From positions 266,041-330,040 of the forward strand of contig DASRBN010000030.1 of NCBI GenBank assembly GCA_035653615.1: DNA of 64,000 nt. The letters are read 5' to 3'. The first letter of the stretch is position 1. Each line of letters starts with the position of its first letter. The notes beneath the pieces are model-generated. The model did no database searches, was not told the origin of the DNA, and was given only the letters and a program-made list of their open reading frames with translations. The stretch comes from Ktedonobacteraceae bacterium. GTDB taxonomy: Bacteria > Chloroflexota > Ktedonobacteria > Ktedonobacterales > Ktedonobacteraceae. Of this stretch, positions 1 to 7,677 are shown piece after piece. Made by a program: the position numbers and the translations under genes.

Positions 1-66
1 CGATATGCCGGAGACAATATCACAGGTCCCCTTCCCACCGATTTATTTCTAACTCCTTTCCCAATT

Positions 67-113
67 TGACATTTTGCCTTTTCATACATTAATATTTCAA
101 TAGTTGTTGAAAT
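67..113 (+). promoter_or_regulatory. Promoter and ArsR-type operator for the ArsR-SdpI pair
   Basis: A perfect -35 box TTGACA lies at 67-72, and AT-rich sequence where a -10 is expected follows 16-17 bases later (around 89-95). Directly on top is an inverted repeat, ATTTCAA at 94-100 and TTGAAAT at 107-113, with a six-base centre. ArsR/SdpR-type repressors bind this kind of TTGAA-armed palindrome, and its position over the transcription start fits autorepression. The boxes are seen; the binding is inferred. Confidence 0.7.
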
Positions 114-137
114 GCTGATATGAATAGGAGGCTTGCA

Positions 138-473
138 GTGCCTGGTATGCAAGAGGCGTACAAAGCCATTGCCGATCCGACGCGGCGGCGCATCTTAAAA
201 TACCTGCGGGGAGGAGAACGTACAGCGGGTGAACTGGCTGAGTATGCGGGCGTTGGACGTACCGCGCTCTCACATCACCTTCTGGTCTTGAAACTTGCCG
301 ATCTCGTGCGTGTTGAGCGCCGGGGTCAGTTCCAGGTTTATTCGCTCAATACGACCGTCTTTCAGGATTTGCTCACGGAAATTTTAGGCTGGCTTGGAGG
401 AATGGACGATTCCTCTGTTCAAGAAGGCGCTCCTACACAAGAAAACTTGTCCGAAGAAACATTCAATGGCTGA
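138..473 (+). CDS. ArsR-family winged-helix repressor (SdpR-like)
   Basis: Small winged-helix transcriptional repressor. The opening ADPTRRRILKYL and the recognition helix around VGRTALSHHLLVLK are typical of the ArsR group that pairs with SdpI-type membrane proteins. The ArsR metal-binding CxC motif is absent, so it is probably not a metal sensor. An ATG exists at 120, but a perfect AGGAGG at 126-131 lies six bases before the in-frame GTG at 138, so 138 is the better start; ATG 147 is another option. The gene ends 13 bases before the SdpI-like gene and both are surely one transcript. In Bacillus, SdpR represses an sdpR-sdpI operon and is sequestered at the membrane by SdpI; the same logic is inferred here. 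Confidence 0.9.
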   Translation: MPGMQEAYKAIADPTRRRILKYLRGGERTAGELAEYAGVGRTALSHHLLVLKLADLVRVERRGQFQVYSLNTTVFQDLLTEILGWLGGMDDSSVQEGAPTQENLSEETFNG

Positions 474-486
474 CTGGAGGGATATT

Positions 487-1230
487 ATGAATCCATCGGA
501 GAGTAACAGCGATAAAATTACACCGCAGTCCACTTTTTTTACGCCCGCGACTCTTTTTGCGCTAGCTGTAATCGCAGCGCAGATTCTTATCTCGCTCATT
601 ACCTATCCTTTTCTGCCTGATACAGTACCCACTCATTGGAATTTGGCCGGGCAGGTTAATAGCTATGCGCCTAAGTGGGTCAATGCCATTCTGTTTCCGC
701 TTATCAGCATAGGCTTGTTTGTGCTGATACGATTCCTGATCGCGGTAGGTCCGAGGTTAGGCTCTCAGAATGCGCGACGAGCCAACCAGGAAGTTGTAAA
801 CCTCATTATTAATGGCGTGCTGCTACTGCTGCTGGTGTTGCAGTTGATGGTGACGGCAATCTCCCTTGGAATGAAATTGGATATCAACTTTGTCATGATT
901 CTAGCCGTCTCAATACTATTCATCTTCATCGGCAACTACATGGGCAAATTGCGCCGCAACTTCTGGGCGGGCATACGTACTCCCTGGACTCTTACAAGCG
1001 ATGTCGTATGGGAACGAACGCATCGTTTAGGGGGTTGGTTGTTCGTCATTGGAGGTCTACTCGGTGTCATCGTAAGTTTTGTCCCATGGCTACGTATCTG
1101 GGGATTCATGGTCATCCTGGTTGTAATAATTGCCATTCCCGTCGTGTATTCCTACCTTGCTTATCAGCACTACACTGTCGAGGGACGCGAGCCGCTCTCT
1201 CCGCCATTCGACAATAGTGGTCGTGGGTAG
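487..1230 (+). CDS. SdpI-family integral membrane protein
   Basis: Membrane protein of 247 residues with about six hydrophobic segments. The DUF1648 signature TVPTHWNLAGQ follows the first segment, and the SdpI-type C-terminal half has the motif RRNFWAGIRTPWTL. SdpI proteins give immunity to the SdpC toxin in Bacillus and can hold their cognate ArsR repressor at the membrane. The ATG at 487 follows GGAGG at 476-480; a longer open frame back to 394 only overlaps the ArsR gene. The upstream ArsR gene is 13 bases away. No toxin gene is visible nearby, so the natural substrate is unknown. Confidence 0.88.
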   Translation: MNPSESNSDKITPQSTFFTPATLFALAVIAAQILISLITYPFLPDTVPTHWNLAGQVNSYAPKWVNAILFPLISIGLFVLIRFLIAVGPRLGSQNARRANQEVVNLIINGVLLLLLVLQLMVTAISLGMKLDINFVMILAVSILFIFIGNYMGKLRRNFWAGIRTPWTLTSDVVWERTHRLGGWLFVIGGLLGVIVSFVPWLRIWGFMVILVVIIAIPVVYSYLAYQHYTVEGREPLSPPFDNSGRG

Positions 1231-1233
1231 TGA

Positions 1234-1530
1234 AATGTAAAAAATACGAGGAAAAAAGGATTAAAAAATGCCAAAGTTAGTTGGAAGTACTTTGCTTTTG
1301 GTCTGTTGATTTTCCTGATCTTCCAGGTACTGACGCGCGTGCCAGCAGTAACCGTTCTTGGGCGAGTACTTGCGCCCGAACTCAACGCTTCAACTGCTTT
1401 CCTCTATACCTGGCTGGCAATCCTGGCGTTGACAGCGGGATTGTTTGAAGAAATTGGGCGCTACCTTGGATATCGCTGGTTCATGGGGAAAGAGGAGAAG
1501 ACCTGGAGCCCTGCTCAAGCTTCCAATTGA
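1234..1530 (+). pseudogene. YhfC-family membrane metalloprotease fragment
   Basis: The frame is open from 1234 but has no convincing start. It encodes two membrane segments and the motif AGLFEEIGRYLGYRW, which matches the EExxR region of the YhfC (PF10086) family of intramembrane-protease-like proteins. The usual N-terminal segment is missing, and similarity stops after EEKTW, where the family normally continues with a GHGG-type second motif. The sequence then runs into the opposite-strand methyltransferase fragment. It is therefore broken at both ends and most likely non-functional. Family recognition comes from the motif only. Confidence 0.6.
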
Positions 1531-1972
1531 GTGTTGGTGGCCAATCATAGTCATAAGCAGCAAAGAGTCCGCCTGGTCGCAGGATACGTGCAATCTCGGT
1601 CAGGGTCGAAGTCGGTTCCATCCAGTGAAATGATTGCGCGCAGGTGACGATATCGGCACACCCGCCGGGCAGACCAGTCCGGTGGGCAGCTCCCTCTCGA
1701 TATTCGATATGTGCCGCGTGTGGATGATGCTCGATCTTGCGTATAGCCTGGGTACGCATGTCTGTATTGGGTTCGATCCCAATCACGCGCTCGGCCCGCT
1801 CGCCCCAAATTGCGGTTGACAGCCCGGTACCACTGCCCAGATCCACCAGCAGCGTGGGATGCGGCATGCCAATCAACTGTGTCAGTAGATCGAGCAAAGC
1901 CGCTGGTGGTGTGGGGCGGGCCTGGTCGTACCTGGTGGCTTCACCGGTCCAGATTTCACTGGCTTCTGTCAT
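1481..1972 (-). pseudogene. SAM-dependent methyltransferase, C-terminally truncated
   Basis: Class I methyltransferase N-terminal half. Motif I is LVDLGSGTG (about residues 42-50), followed by an acidic end of strand 2 (GIEPN), motif IV ADIVTCAQSFHWM and the post-motif ARILRPGG. Only 163 residues remain, where relatives have about 250, and the last dozen look like read-through of unrelated sequence. The truncation point near 1510-1535 coincides with the broken end of the YhfC fragment on the other strand. The start codon overlaps the pth stop (ATGA arrangement), so it is still the last gene of the phosphoesterase-pth transcript. The Rossmann core is intact but the substrate cap is lost; activity is doubtful. 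Confidence 0.7.
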
Positions 1973-2661
1973 GTTGTTTCTCCGTCGCCCTGTTCCACTT
2001 GCCGACGTTCCTCTTCTTCGCGGCGCAAGCGTTCGCGTTCCTGGCGCTCTTGCAGGTGGCGCAGGCGTGCGGCTTCCTTGCGTGCGGCCTCTTCCGGGTC
2101 AGTATTGGCCGCGTTCATCGCCCGTTCCAGACCCTGGGTGATCGCCATCTCTATCGCTTCTACAGCTCTATCTTCGCCTGTTTCGAGCAAGATGCGCTCA
2201 TCTCCAGATGGAGCGCTTAACACGTGGTCTCGTCCCTGTATACGGCTACTTTTAGGATGACCAATACCAACGCGCAGGCGTGGAAATTCTTCAGTATGCA
2301 GGTGGCCGATGATATCTCGCAGCCCATTGTGTCCGGCAGCGCTGCCCCTGGCACGCAGGCGTATTTTACCAGTTGGAAGATCAAGTTCGTCGTACACGAC
2401 CAGAATGTCCTGTGGCGATAGCTTGTACCAGCGCATGAGTTCGCCTGCGGACTGGCCGCTGAGGTTCATGAAGGTGAGTGGTTTAGCGAGTACAACTCTC
2501 TCGGAGCCTATCATGCCGCTGGCAAGCACAGCGCGACTACGCCGTTCATTCCACTTCCAACCGTGCTTTGCCGCCAATTTGTCTACTACGCGGAAACCAA
2601 CATTATGTCGTGTGCGTTCATATTCAACGCCTGGATTGCCCAGGCCAATTACTAATTTCAT
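1969..2661 (-). CDS. pth: Peptidyl-tRNA hydrolase
   Basis: Cleaves the ester bond of peptidyl-tRNAs that drop off ribosomes, recycling tRNA in the cytoplasm. It has the family opening GLGNPG (6-11), catalytic His19 in TRHN, FMNLSG and the VVYDELDLP segment with the conserved Asp. At 230 residues it is about 35 longer than the E. coli enzyme; the surplus is a C-terminal Glu/Arg-rich, probably helical tail after about residue 190. It starts 12 bases downstream of the phosphoesterase gene and its stop overlaps the methyltransferase start, giving a three-gene minus-strand operon. Confidence 0.96.
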   Translation of the reverse strand: MKLVIGLGNPGVEYERTRHNVGFRVVDKLAAKHGWKWNERRSRAVLASGMIGSERVVLAKPLTFMNLSGQSAGELMRWYKLSPQDILVVYDELDLPTGKIRLRARGSAAGHNGLRDIIGHLHTEEFPRLRVGIGHPKSSRIQGRDHVLSAPSGDERILLETGEDRAVEAIEMAITQGLERAMNAANTDPEEAARKEAARLRHLQERQERERLRREEEERRQVEQGDGETT

Positions 2662-2673
2662 AACAAAGACCGG

Positions 2674-4176
2674 TTAGCGACCATAAGCCAGGCGCACCGC
2701 CAGGTAGTGTGGCAGGCCCGCTTTTATGATCTTCTCCTGTGTTTTCTCGATTGCGTAGGGGACACGATAAAATTCAAAACCGCGTTCGGTGTCATAGATC
2801 ATAAACGCAGCTCGCGGATCGTTGTCGCGGGGCTGGCCAACTCCTCCCGGATTAATAATGGCCCGGTAGCCGTGCGGAGCTTCCCAGTGACCCTCCGGCG
2901 GCGTAAGCATCTCGTTTGTCACCTGAATCATGCTCTGGCTCAAACCGAGCAGCGCCAGCAGTTCCTCGATCTCGCTGTTCAGACGATCTTCATCAATAAC
3001 GGCAGATTCTGGCGTAATCTCGCCACCTTCTTCCTCTTCAGGGCCACCATCTTTCTTATAGCCAGAATTATCAGCATCTTGCTGGTCGTCCGAGGCTTCT
3101 TCGTCGAGATGGATGTCTTCTTCTTCAACGTTTGTCTCTGTTACTGCGGTCAGCTCTGCTTCTGTGGGCGTTTCATCTTCATTGGATGTATCATGCTCAT
3201 TTGTAGGATGGTCTATGATGTTAGCGCCTTTTGATGTGGGTGGCTCAGCTTCGGATGCTGTCATTTCTTCGTTGTTCGCGGGTGCATCAATCGGAGCTGT
3301 TCCTGAATCAGCCAGGATGTGGTTCTCATTCTCCGGTGTATTCACTTCAGATGGGCTGCTGATCCTGGTTTCATGGTCTGCTTCATTTGCGGTGGTATCT
3401 ACGGCAGAACCTGTTGCATCTGGAGTGTTCAGATGGCTTTCTATGATTGCGTTTGCCTCTGCCTCGGAGACCGTCAAACCGCTTTCGGGGTCTCTGTAGG
3501 CGCTGGGTGCTTCTTGCACCAGTTGAGCGGCAAGCATGGATTGTTGGGGAGAAGGATGGACGGTTACTGTTTTTTCTCCCTCATCGTCCTGGTCAGCAGT
3601 ATGGTTTTCAACGCCGTTAGACTGGATGGGGAGAACTACGTTCTGTTCTGTGTCTGCCAGGGGAAGAGTTGGTGTGTTAGCGATAGTATCCGGTTGTTGA
3701 AAAATTACCGGGACATGCGTATGTCCGACAAAACAGTAACGGGTGCTAAAGTATTGAAAGCTGCGTTCCGCCAGCACTTCGGAAGTTAGATATTCCCAGA
3801 GCGGACCGAAAGGGCTGCCGTGTACCAGCGTGACCTCGCCTTTGATCAGGCGTTCGGGCAGATTCGCCAGAAATTCGCGGTGTTCAGGTGTGAGCCGTTC
3901 CGCCGTCCATTCTGCCGAGATGCGGGCGTGCGCGCTGAAATCTTCCAGGTCGATCTTGCCTACGGCTGCCCAGTCATGATTTCCGGCAATGATGACACCG
4001 GTACGTTCGCGGAGTTTGAGGATGCATTCATTCGGGTTCGGCCCGTAGCCTACGAGGTCACCGAGGAACCAGATTTCGTCAATTGGTTCTGTCTGGGCAA
4101 TCTCGTCTATTTTTGCAAGGACTGCCTCTAGAGCTTCCAGATTGGCATGTATATCGGTAAAAACGGCGTAACGCAT
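2674..4176 (-). CDS. Calcineurin-like phosphoesterase with long acidic insert
   Basis: Metallophosphoesterase of the YfcE/DUF2437-like type. Metal ligands are visible in order: DIH (8-10), GDLVGYG (Asp40), GNHD (65-68), His119 and GHTH (151-154). Relatives have about 240-260 residues. Here the core is interrupted after VPVIFQQPD (about 163) by some 230 residues rich in Glu, Asp, Thr and Asn with almost no hydrophobic pattern, then resumes with INPGGVGQPRD (441-451) and the usual C-terminal strand. The insert keeps the frame and sits between the last metal-binding loop and the final strand. First gene of the phosphoesterase-pth operon. The substrate cannot be read from sequence. Confidence 0.85.
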   Translation of the reverse strand: MRYAVFTDIHANLEALEAVLAKIDEIAQTEPIDEIWFLGDLVGYGPNPNECILKLRERTGVIIAGNHDWAAVGKIDLEDFSAHARISAEWTAERLTPEHREFLANLPERLIKGEVTLVHGSPFGPLWEYLTSEVLAERSFQYFSTRYCFVGHTHVPVIFQQPDTIANTPTLPLADTEQNVVLPIQSNGVENHTADQDDEGEKTVTVHPSPQQSMLAAQLVQEAPSAYRDPESGLTVSEAEANAIIESHLNTPDATGSAVDTTANEADHETRISSPSEVNTPENENHILADSGTAPIDAPANNEEMTASEAEPPTSKGANIIDHPTNEHDTSNEDETPTEAELTAVTETNVEEEDIHLDEEASDDQQDADNSGYKKDGGPEEEEGGEITPESAVIDEDRLNSEIEELLALLGLSQSMIQVTNEMLTPPEGHWEAPHGYRAIINPGGVGQPRDNDPRAAFMIYDTERGFEFYRVPYAIEKTQEKIIKAGLPHYLAVRLAYGR

Positions 4177-4351
4177 ATGTTATTAATCCACTCAATTCAT
4201 ACGAAAATGCATTCAGGTTAGTGTGGCTATTCTATCATGTTTATGCTAAGGTTGCTAGTAGGATGAGACGAGAATTGCTTTCAGGTGATTTTTCCTTTCC
4301 CACGTAGTATACTGAGTAGCATAGATAATAACAAGAAGGAGCAAAAAGACT

Positions 4352-4831
4352 ATGGCAGCACCACGTGAGGAATTTCCTATAGAGCAGCGCCTGCGTAAAG
4401 ATATTCAAGATGCGCAGCGCGCGCGTGACCAACTTCGCCTGGATACCCTGCGGATGGCGCTCGGAGCGATCCACAATCTGGAGGTTGCCAGAACCGACCG
4501 CAAAAATGCTGAATACGGGCAGCCCTTGACCGAGGCAGATGCATATAAGGTGTTGGAGCAGGAAGTAAAAAAGCGCACCCAGGCTATTGAACTGTATAAA
4601 AAGGGTGGGCGCAACGACCTTGCAGAAAAAGAACAGAAAGAAATGGATATCCTGCAAGCCTATATCCAGGGTGCGCAGATGAGCGATGACGAACTGCGCT
4701 CTGTGGTATCGAGGCTGATTGCGGAGAACGGTAAAGATTTCCGGCGTGTTATGCCTCTTGCTATCAAGGAGACCAGGGGGCGTGCCGATGGAGCGCGCGT
4801 GCAGCGCGTTGTGAGGGAGATGACAGAGTAG
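4352..4831 (+). CDS. GatB/YqeY domain protein
   Basis: A YqeY-type protein of 159 residues, related to the tRNA-binding tail of the GatB amidotransferase subunit. The family pattern is clear: an N-terminal helix with RDQLRLDTLRMAL, the middle EVKKRTQAIELYKKGGR segment, and the end of the family with LAIKETRGRADGARV. The ATG follows AAGGAG about 11 bases upstream, and a -10-like TATACT stands at 4308-4313. YqeY proteins act near tRNA or aminoacylation in an unclear way; the next gene is a tRNA synthetase, which fits. Function beyond the fold is not established. Confidence 0.9.
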   Translation: MAAPREEFPIEQRLRKDIQDAQRARDQLRLDTLRMALGAIHNLEVARTDRKNAEYGQPLTEADAYKVLEQEVKKRTQAIELYKKGGRNDLAEKEQKEMDILQAYIQGAQMSDDELRSVVSRLIAENGKDFRRVMPLAIKETRGRADGARVQRVVREMTE

Positions 4832-4923
4832 TGAGCCGGTGCCATTTTCAGGATGATCTGGCTCAATCCGAAAATGACCCCGGTTCGCATTCCTACAAAA
4901 TTAGTGACTCAGCTATATTCGCC

Positions 4924-4959
4924 TTGACAAAAGCTGATATTGTCTCATACGATATGAGA
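4924..4959 (+). promoter_or_regulatory. Promoter and hairpin upstream of cysS fusion
   Basis: TTGACA at 4924-4929 and TACGAT at 4948-4953 are 18 bases apart, a good vegetative promoter. A perfect 7-bp inverted repeat (TCTCATA 4943-4949, TATGAGA 4953-4959, three-base centre) covers the -10 box and could be an operator. No T-box sequence is present before this synthetase gene. Confidence 0.6.
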
Positions 4960-5006
4960 TAGAATGCTTGTTCTTTCAACAAGTTGCTGAGGACGAAAAA
5001 GCTGCG

Positions 5007-7454
5007 ATGAAGATCTACAATACCCTGACCAGAACAGTTGAAGAGATTATCCCCATCGAGCCTGGCAAGATCAAGATGTATTCGTGCGGTCCTACCGTCT
5101 ATCGTTATATTCACATTGGCAACCTGCGTACCTTTACGATGGCCGATTGGATACGACGCGCTTTTGAGTATCGTGGTTATGAAGTGCTGCACGTCAAAAA
5201 TATCACCGATGTCGGTCATATGCGCCAGGAGATGGTTGATCGTGGCGAGGATAAGATACTGGCCCAGGCCCGCAAAGAAGGCAAGACCTCGGCACAGATC
5301 GCCCAGTTCTATACTGAGGCATTTCATGCCGACGAGCGCAAGCTCAATATCGAACCTGCGACTATCTTTCCCCAGGCCACTCAGCATATTCCGGAGATGA
5401 TCGAGATCATTCAGGGCTTGCTGGAAAAAGGTATCGCCTATGAAGTCAACGGCAATGTGTACTTCGATATCAAACGCTTCCCCGATTATGGCAAGCTTTC
5501 GGGCAATCAGCTTGAAAACATGCTGGCGGGCGTGCGCGAAGGAGTAGTGGCCGACCGGCGTAATCCTGAAGATTTTCCCTTATGGAAAGTGGCTGAACCG
5601 GGACGCGAGATGGCATGGGATAGCCCCTGGGGCCGTGGATTCCCCGGCTGGCATATTGAGTGCAGCGCTATGTCTATGAAGTATCTGGGGCCACATTTCG
5701 ATATCCATACCGGCGGCGTCGATAACATCTTTCCCCATCATGAGGACGAGATCGCACAGAGCGAGGGATACACAGGTGAGCCTTTTGCCAATTACTGGGT
5801 TCACGCGCAGCATCTATTGGCCGATGGGCAGAAGATGGCTAAGTCCACTGGCAATGCCTATACCTGTTCCGAGATTGAGGCGCGTGGCTTCGATCCCATG
5901 GCTCTGCGGTATTTTTATACCACGGCGCTCTATCGCAGCCGCCTGAATTTCACCTTCCGCGCCCTGCAAGCTGCTCAAACTTCGCTCGAGCGCCTACGAG
6001 ACTATGCCTACCTGCTTTACATGCAGGCCGATAAATCGGCGATGGCCGCGATCAATCGGGCCCTACAGAGTACCGGTGAAGGAGATAGTCTTCCACAAGA
6101 GGCTCTGGTTCGTTCCTGGCAGGAAGCGTTTCTAGCAGAGGTTGAAAACGATCTCAATATTCCACGCGCCATGGCGGTTGTGTGGGACATGCTACGCGAT
6201 GGTGAGCTTGAGCCAACGACCAGAGTAGCGCTCCTGCTCGATTTTGACCGTATCCTGGGCTTTGATCTCAAGGGCTATCTTGAAAGTGATCGCCCGCGGC
6301 GAAAAGCCGATGCCCAGACCTACCTGGCCGCGGTTCCTGCCGATATTGCTGAGAAAGTGCGCGAACGCGAATCACTTCGCAATCGCGGTGAATATGCCCA
6401 GGCCGATTCTCTGCGCGAAGCAATCGAGGCAGCGGGGTATACGATTCAAGACACTGATCATGGGTCGCTGGTGCAGCCGCGCCGCCTGGAAGACGAATTC
6501 ACCGTGCTTTCAAGTTCCAGCGATGCACCTGATAACACACGTGCTCCTGATCTATATGAGTTTTCGGTCAATCTGCTGGCGCATAATAGCCGTGGCGACC
6601 TGGAACGTTGCATCTTGAGCATTTGTCGCCACACCTACCAGCGCTCAATCGAACTGGTCATCGTCGATAACGGTTCGACAGATGAGACGTTGCCCTATCT
6701 GCAGGAACTGGCGCGTCATGGCGACCTGACGGGTGAAAGTGGCCAGCCCATCGGACTGCAGGTCCTGTTTGCCGATCATAATATGGGATTCGCTGCCGGT
6801 CGCAACGCCACCATGCGTACCAGCCGCGGCCACTATGTCGTTCTTATGGATACGTCGATTGAGGTCAAGGGCAATGTCTGGGAACCCTTAGCATTGGCTC
6901 TGGCAGATCGCAACAATGGTGTAGTGGGCCCTTATGGGTTGGTGACCGAAGACCTGCGCGAGTTTGCAGAAGCCGCAGGGCCAGACGTGGATGCCATCGA
7001 GGGCTATCTCATGGCGTTCCGCCGCGAACTGCTGTCAGAAGTGGGCTGGATCGATGAGCGCTTCCGGTTCTATCGCCTGATGGATATCCATTACAGCTTT
7101 TTCTTCAAGACCTCTGGCTATCGTGTCCTGACTGTTCCAGAGGTTGCTGAACGCGTCGAAAAGCACCCGCATCGCGAATGGTTCAGCCTGAGCGAGGATG
7201 AACGCGCCACGAAAAGTAAGAAGAACTACGATATCTTCCGTGATCGCTGGCACCACGGTCAGAGCCTGCTCGTCGCCAACTATCGTGCCGAGAACATGTG
7301 GCGGGGTCACGATCACCCACACCATCTGGAAGGAACGCATACCCATGCCCCGGATGAACTACCTCCTGCTGGCGCCATGCATACCCATATCCACCAGCAC
7401 TGGCCCGATCACTCGCATGAACATCCTCACTATCATGAGATCCGGCCAGCGTAA
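5007..7454 (+). CDS. cysS: Cysteinyl-tRNA synthetase fused to a glycosyltransferase-2-like domain
   Basis: Charges tRNA-Cys with cysteine. The synthetase half (about 1-495) has zinc ligand Cys27 in YSCGP, the HIGN motif at 36-39, ECSAMS and HHEDE zinc-site residues, and KMAKS at 276-280. Normal enzymes end at about 460-480 residues; this one has 815. From about residue 515 the frame continues as a family-2 glycosyltransferase-like domain: VIVDNGSTDETLPYL, NMGFAAGRNATM, then LMDTS where the DxD metal motif would be, so the last Asp is missing. From about 765 the tail is packed with His. ATG 5007 gives a canonical N-terminus; an in-frame TTG at 4968 is less likely. No frameshift or internal restart was needed to join the parts. 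The synthetase is surely active; the role of the second domain is unknown. Confidence 0.93.
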   Translation: MKIYNTLTRTVEEIIPIEPGKIKMYSCGPTVYRYIHIGNLRTFTMADWIRRAFEYRGYEVLHVKNITDVGHMRQEMVDRGEDKILAQARKEGKTSAQIAQFYTEAFHADERKLNIEPATIFPQATQHIPEMIEIIQGLLEKGIAYEVNGNVYFDIKRFPDYGKLSGNQLENMLAGVREGVVADRRNPEDFPLWKVAEPGREMAWDSPWGRGFPGWHIECSAMSMKYLGPHFDIHTGGVDNIFPHHEDEIAQSEGYTGEPFANYWVHAQHLLADGQKMAKSTGNAYTCSEIEARGFDPMALRYFYTTALYRSRLNFTFRALQAAQTSLERLRDYAYLLYMQADKSAMAAINRALQSTGEGDSLPQEALVRSWQEAFLAEVENDLNIPRAMAVVWDMLRDGELEPTTRVALLLDFDRILGFDLKGYLESDRPRRKADAQTYLAAVPADIAEKVRERESLRNRGEYAQADSLREAIEAAGYTIQDTDHGSLVQPRRLEDEFTVLSSSSDAPDNTRAPDLYEFSVNLLAHNSRGDLERCILSICRHTYQRSIELVIVDNGSTDETLPYLQELARHGDLTGESGQPIGLQVLFADHNMGFAAGRNATMRTSRGHYVVLMDTSIEVKGNVWEPLALALADRNNGVVGPYGLVTEDLREFAEAAGPDVDAIEGYLMAFRRELLSEVGWIDERFRFYRLMDIHYSFFFKTSGYRVLTVPEVAERVEKHPHREWFSLSEDERATKSKKNYDIFRDRWHHGQSLLVANYRAENMWRGHDHPHHLEGTHTHAPDELPPAGAMHTHIHQHWPDHSHEHPHYHEIRPA

Positions 7455-7640
7455 GCAAGCAGTTCATCTATTCATCATAAACTCACGTATCCTAAATAGG
7501 GTGGTGCGGATGTGTGTTCACAAAGTGATCAGGGAAACAAACTGAGTGCAGGGAAGGCGCTCATAGCTATTGAGTGGCCCGATTTGTTTGCCTGTGTCGT
7601 CATACTTGAAATAGCTCATCATAGTCATCAGGAAAAGCAC

Positions 7641-7670
7641 GAGTGCGAACCATGGCACTCGCAACAGGAG
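7641..7670 (+). promoter_or_regulatory. Hairpin and ribosome site before the ThuA-oxidoreductase gene
   Basis: GAGTGC (7641-7646) and GCACTC (7655-7660) form a 6-bp stem with an eight-base loop, directly followed by AGGAG at 7666-7670. The Shine-Dalgarno sequence is seven bases before a TTG codon at 7678 and decides that start. The hairpin may tune translation; that part is inference. Confidence 0.5.
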
Positions 7671-7677
7671 ACACAAC

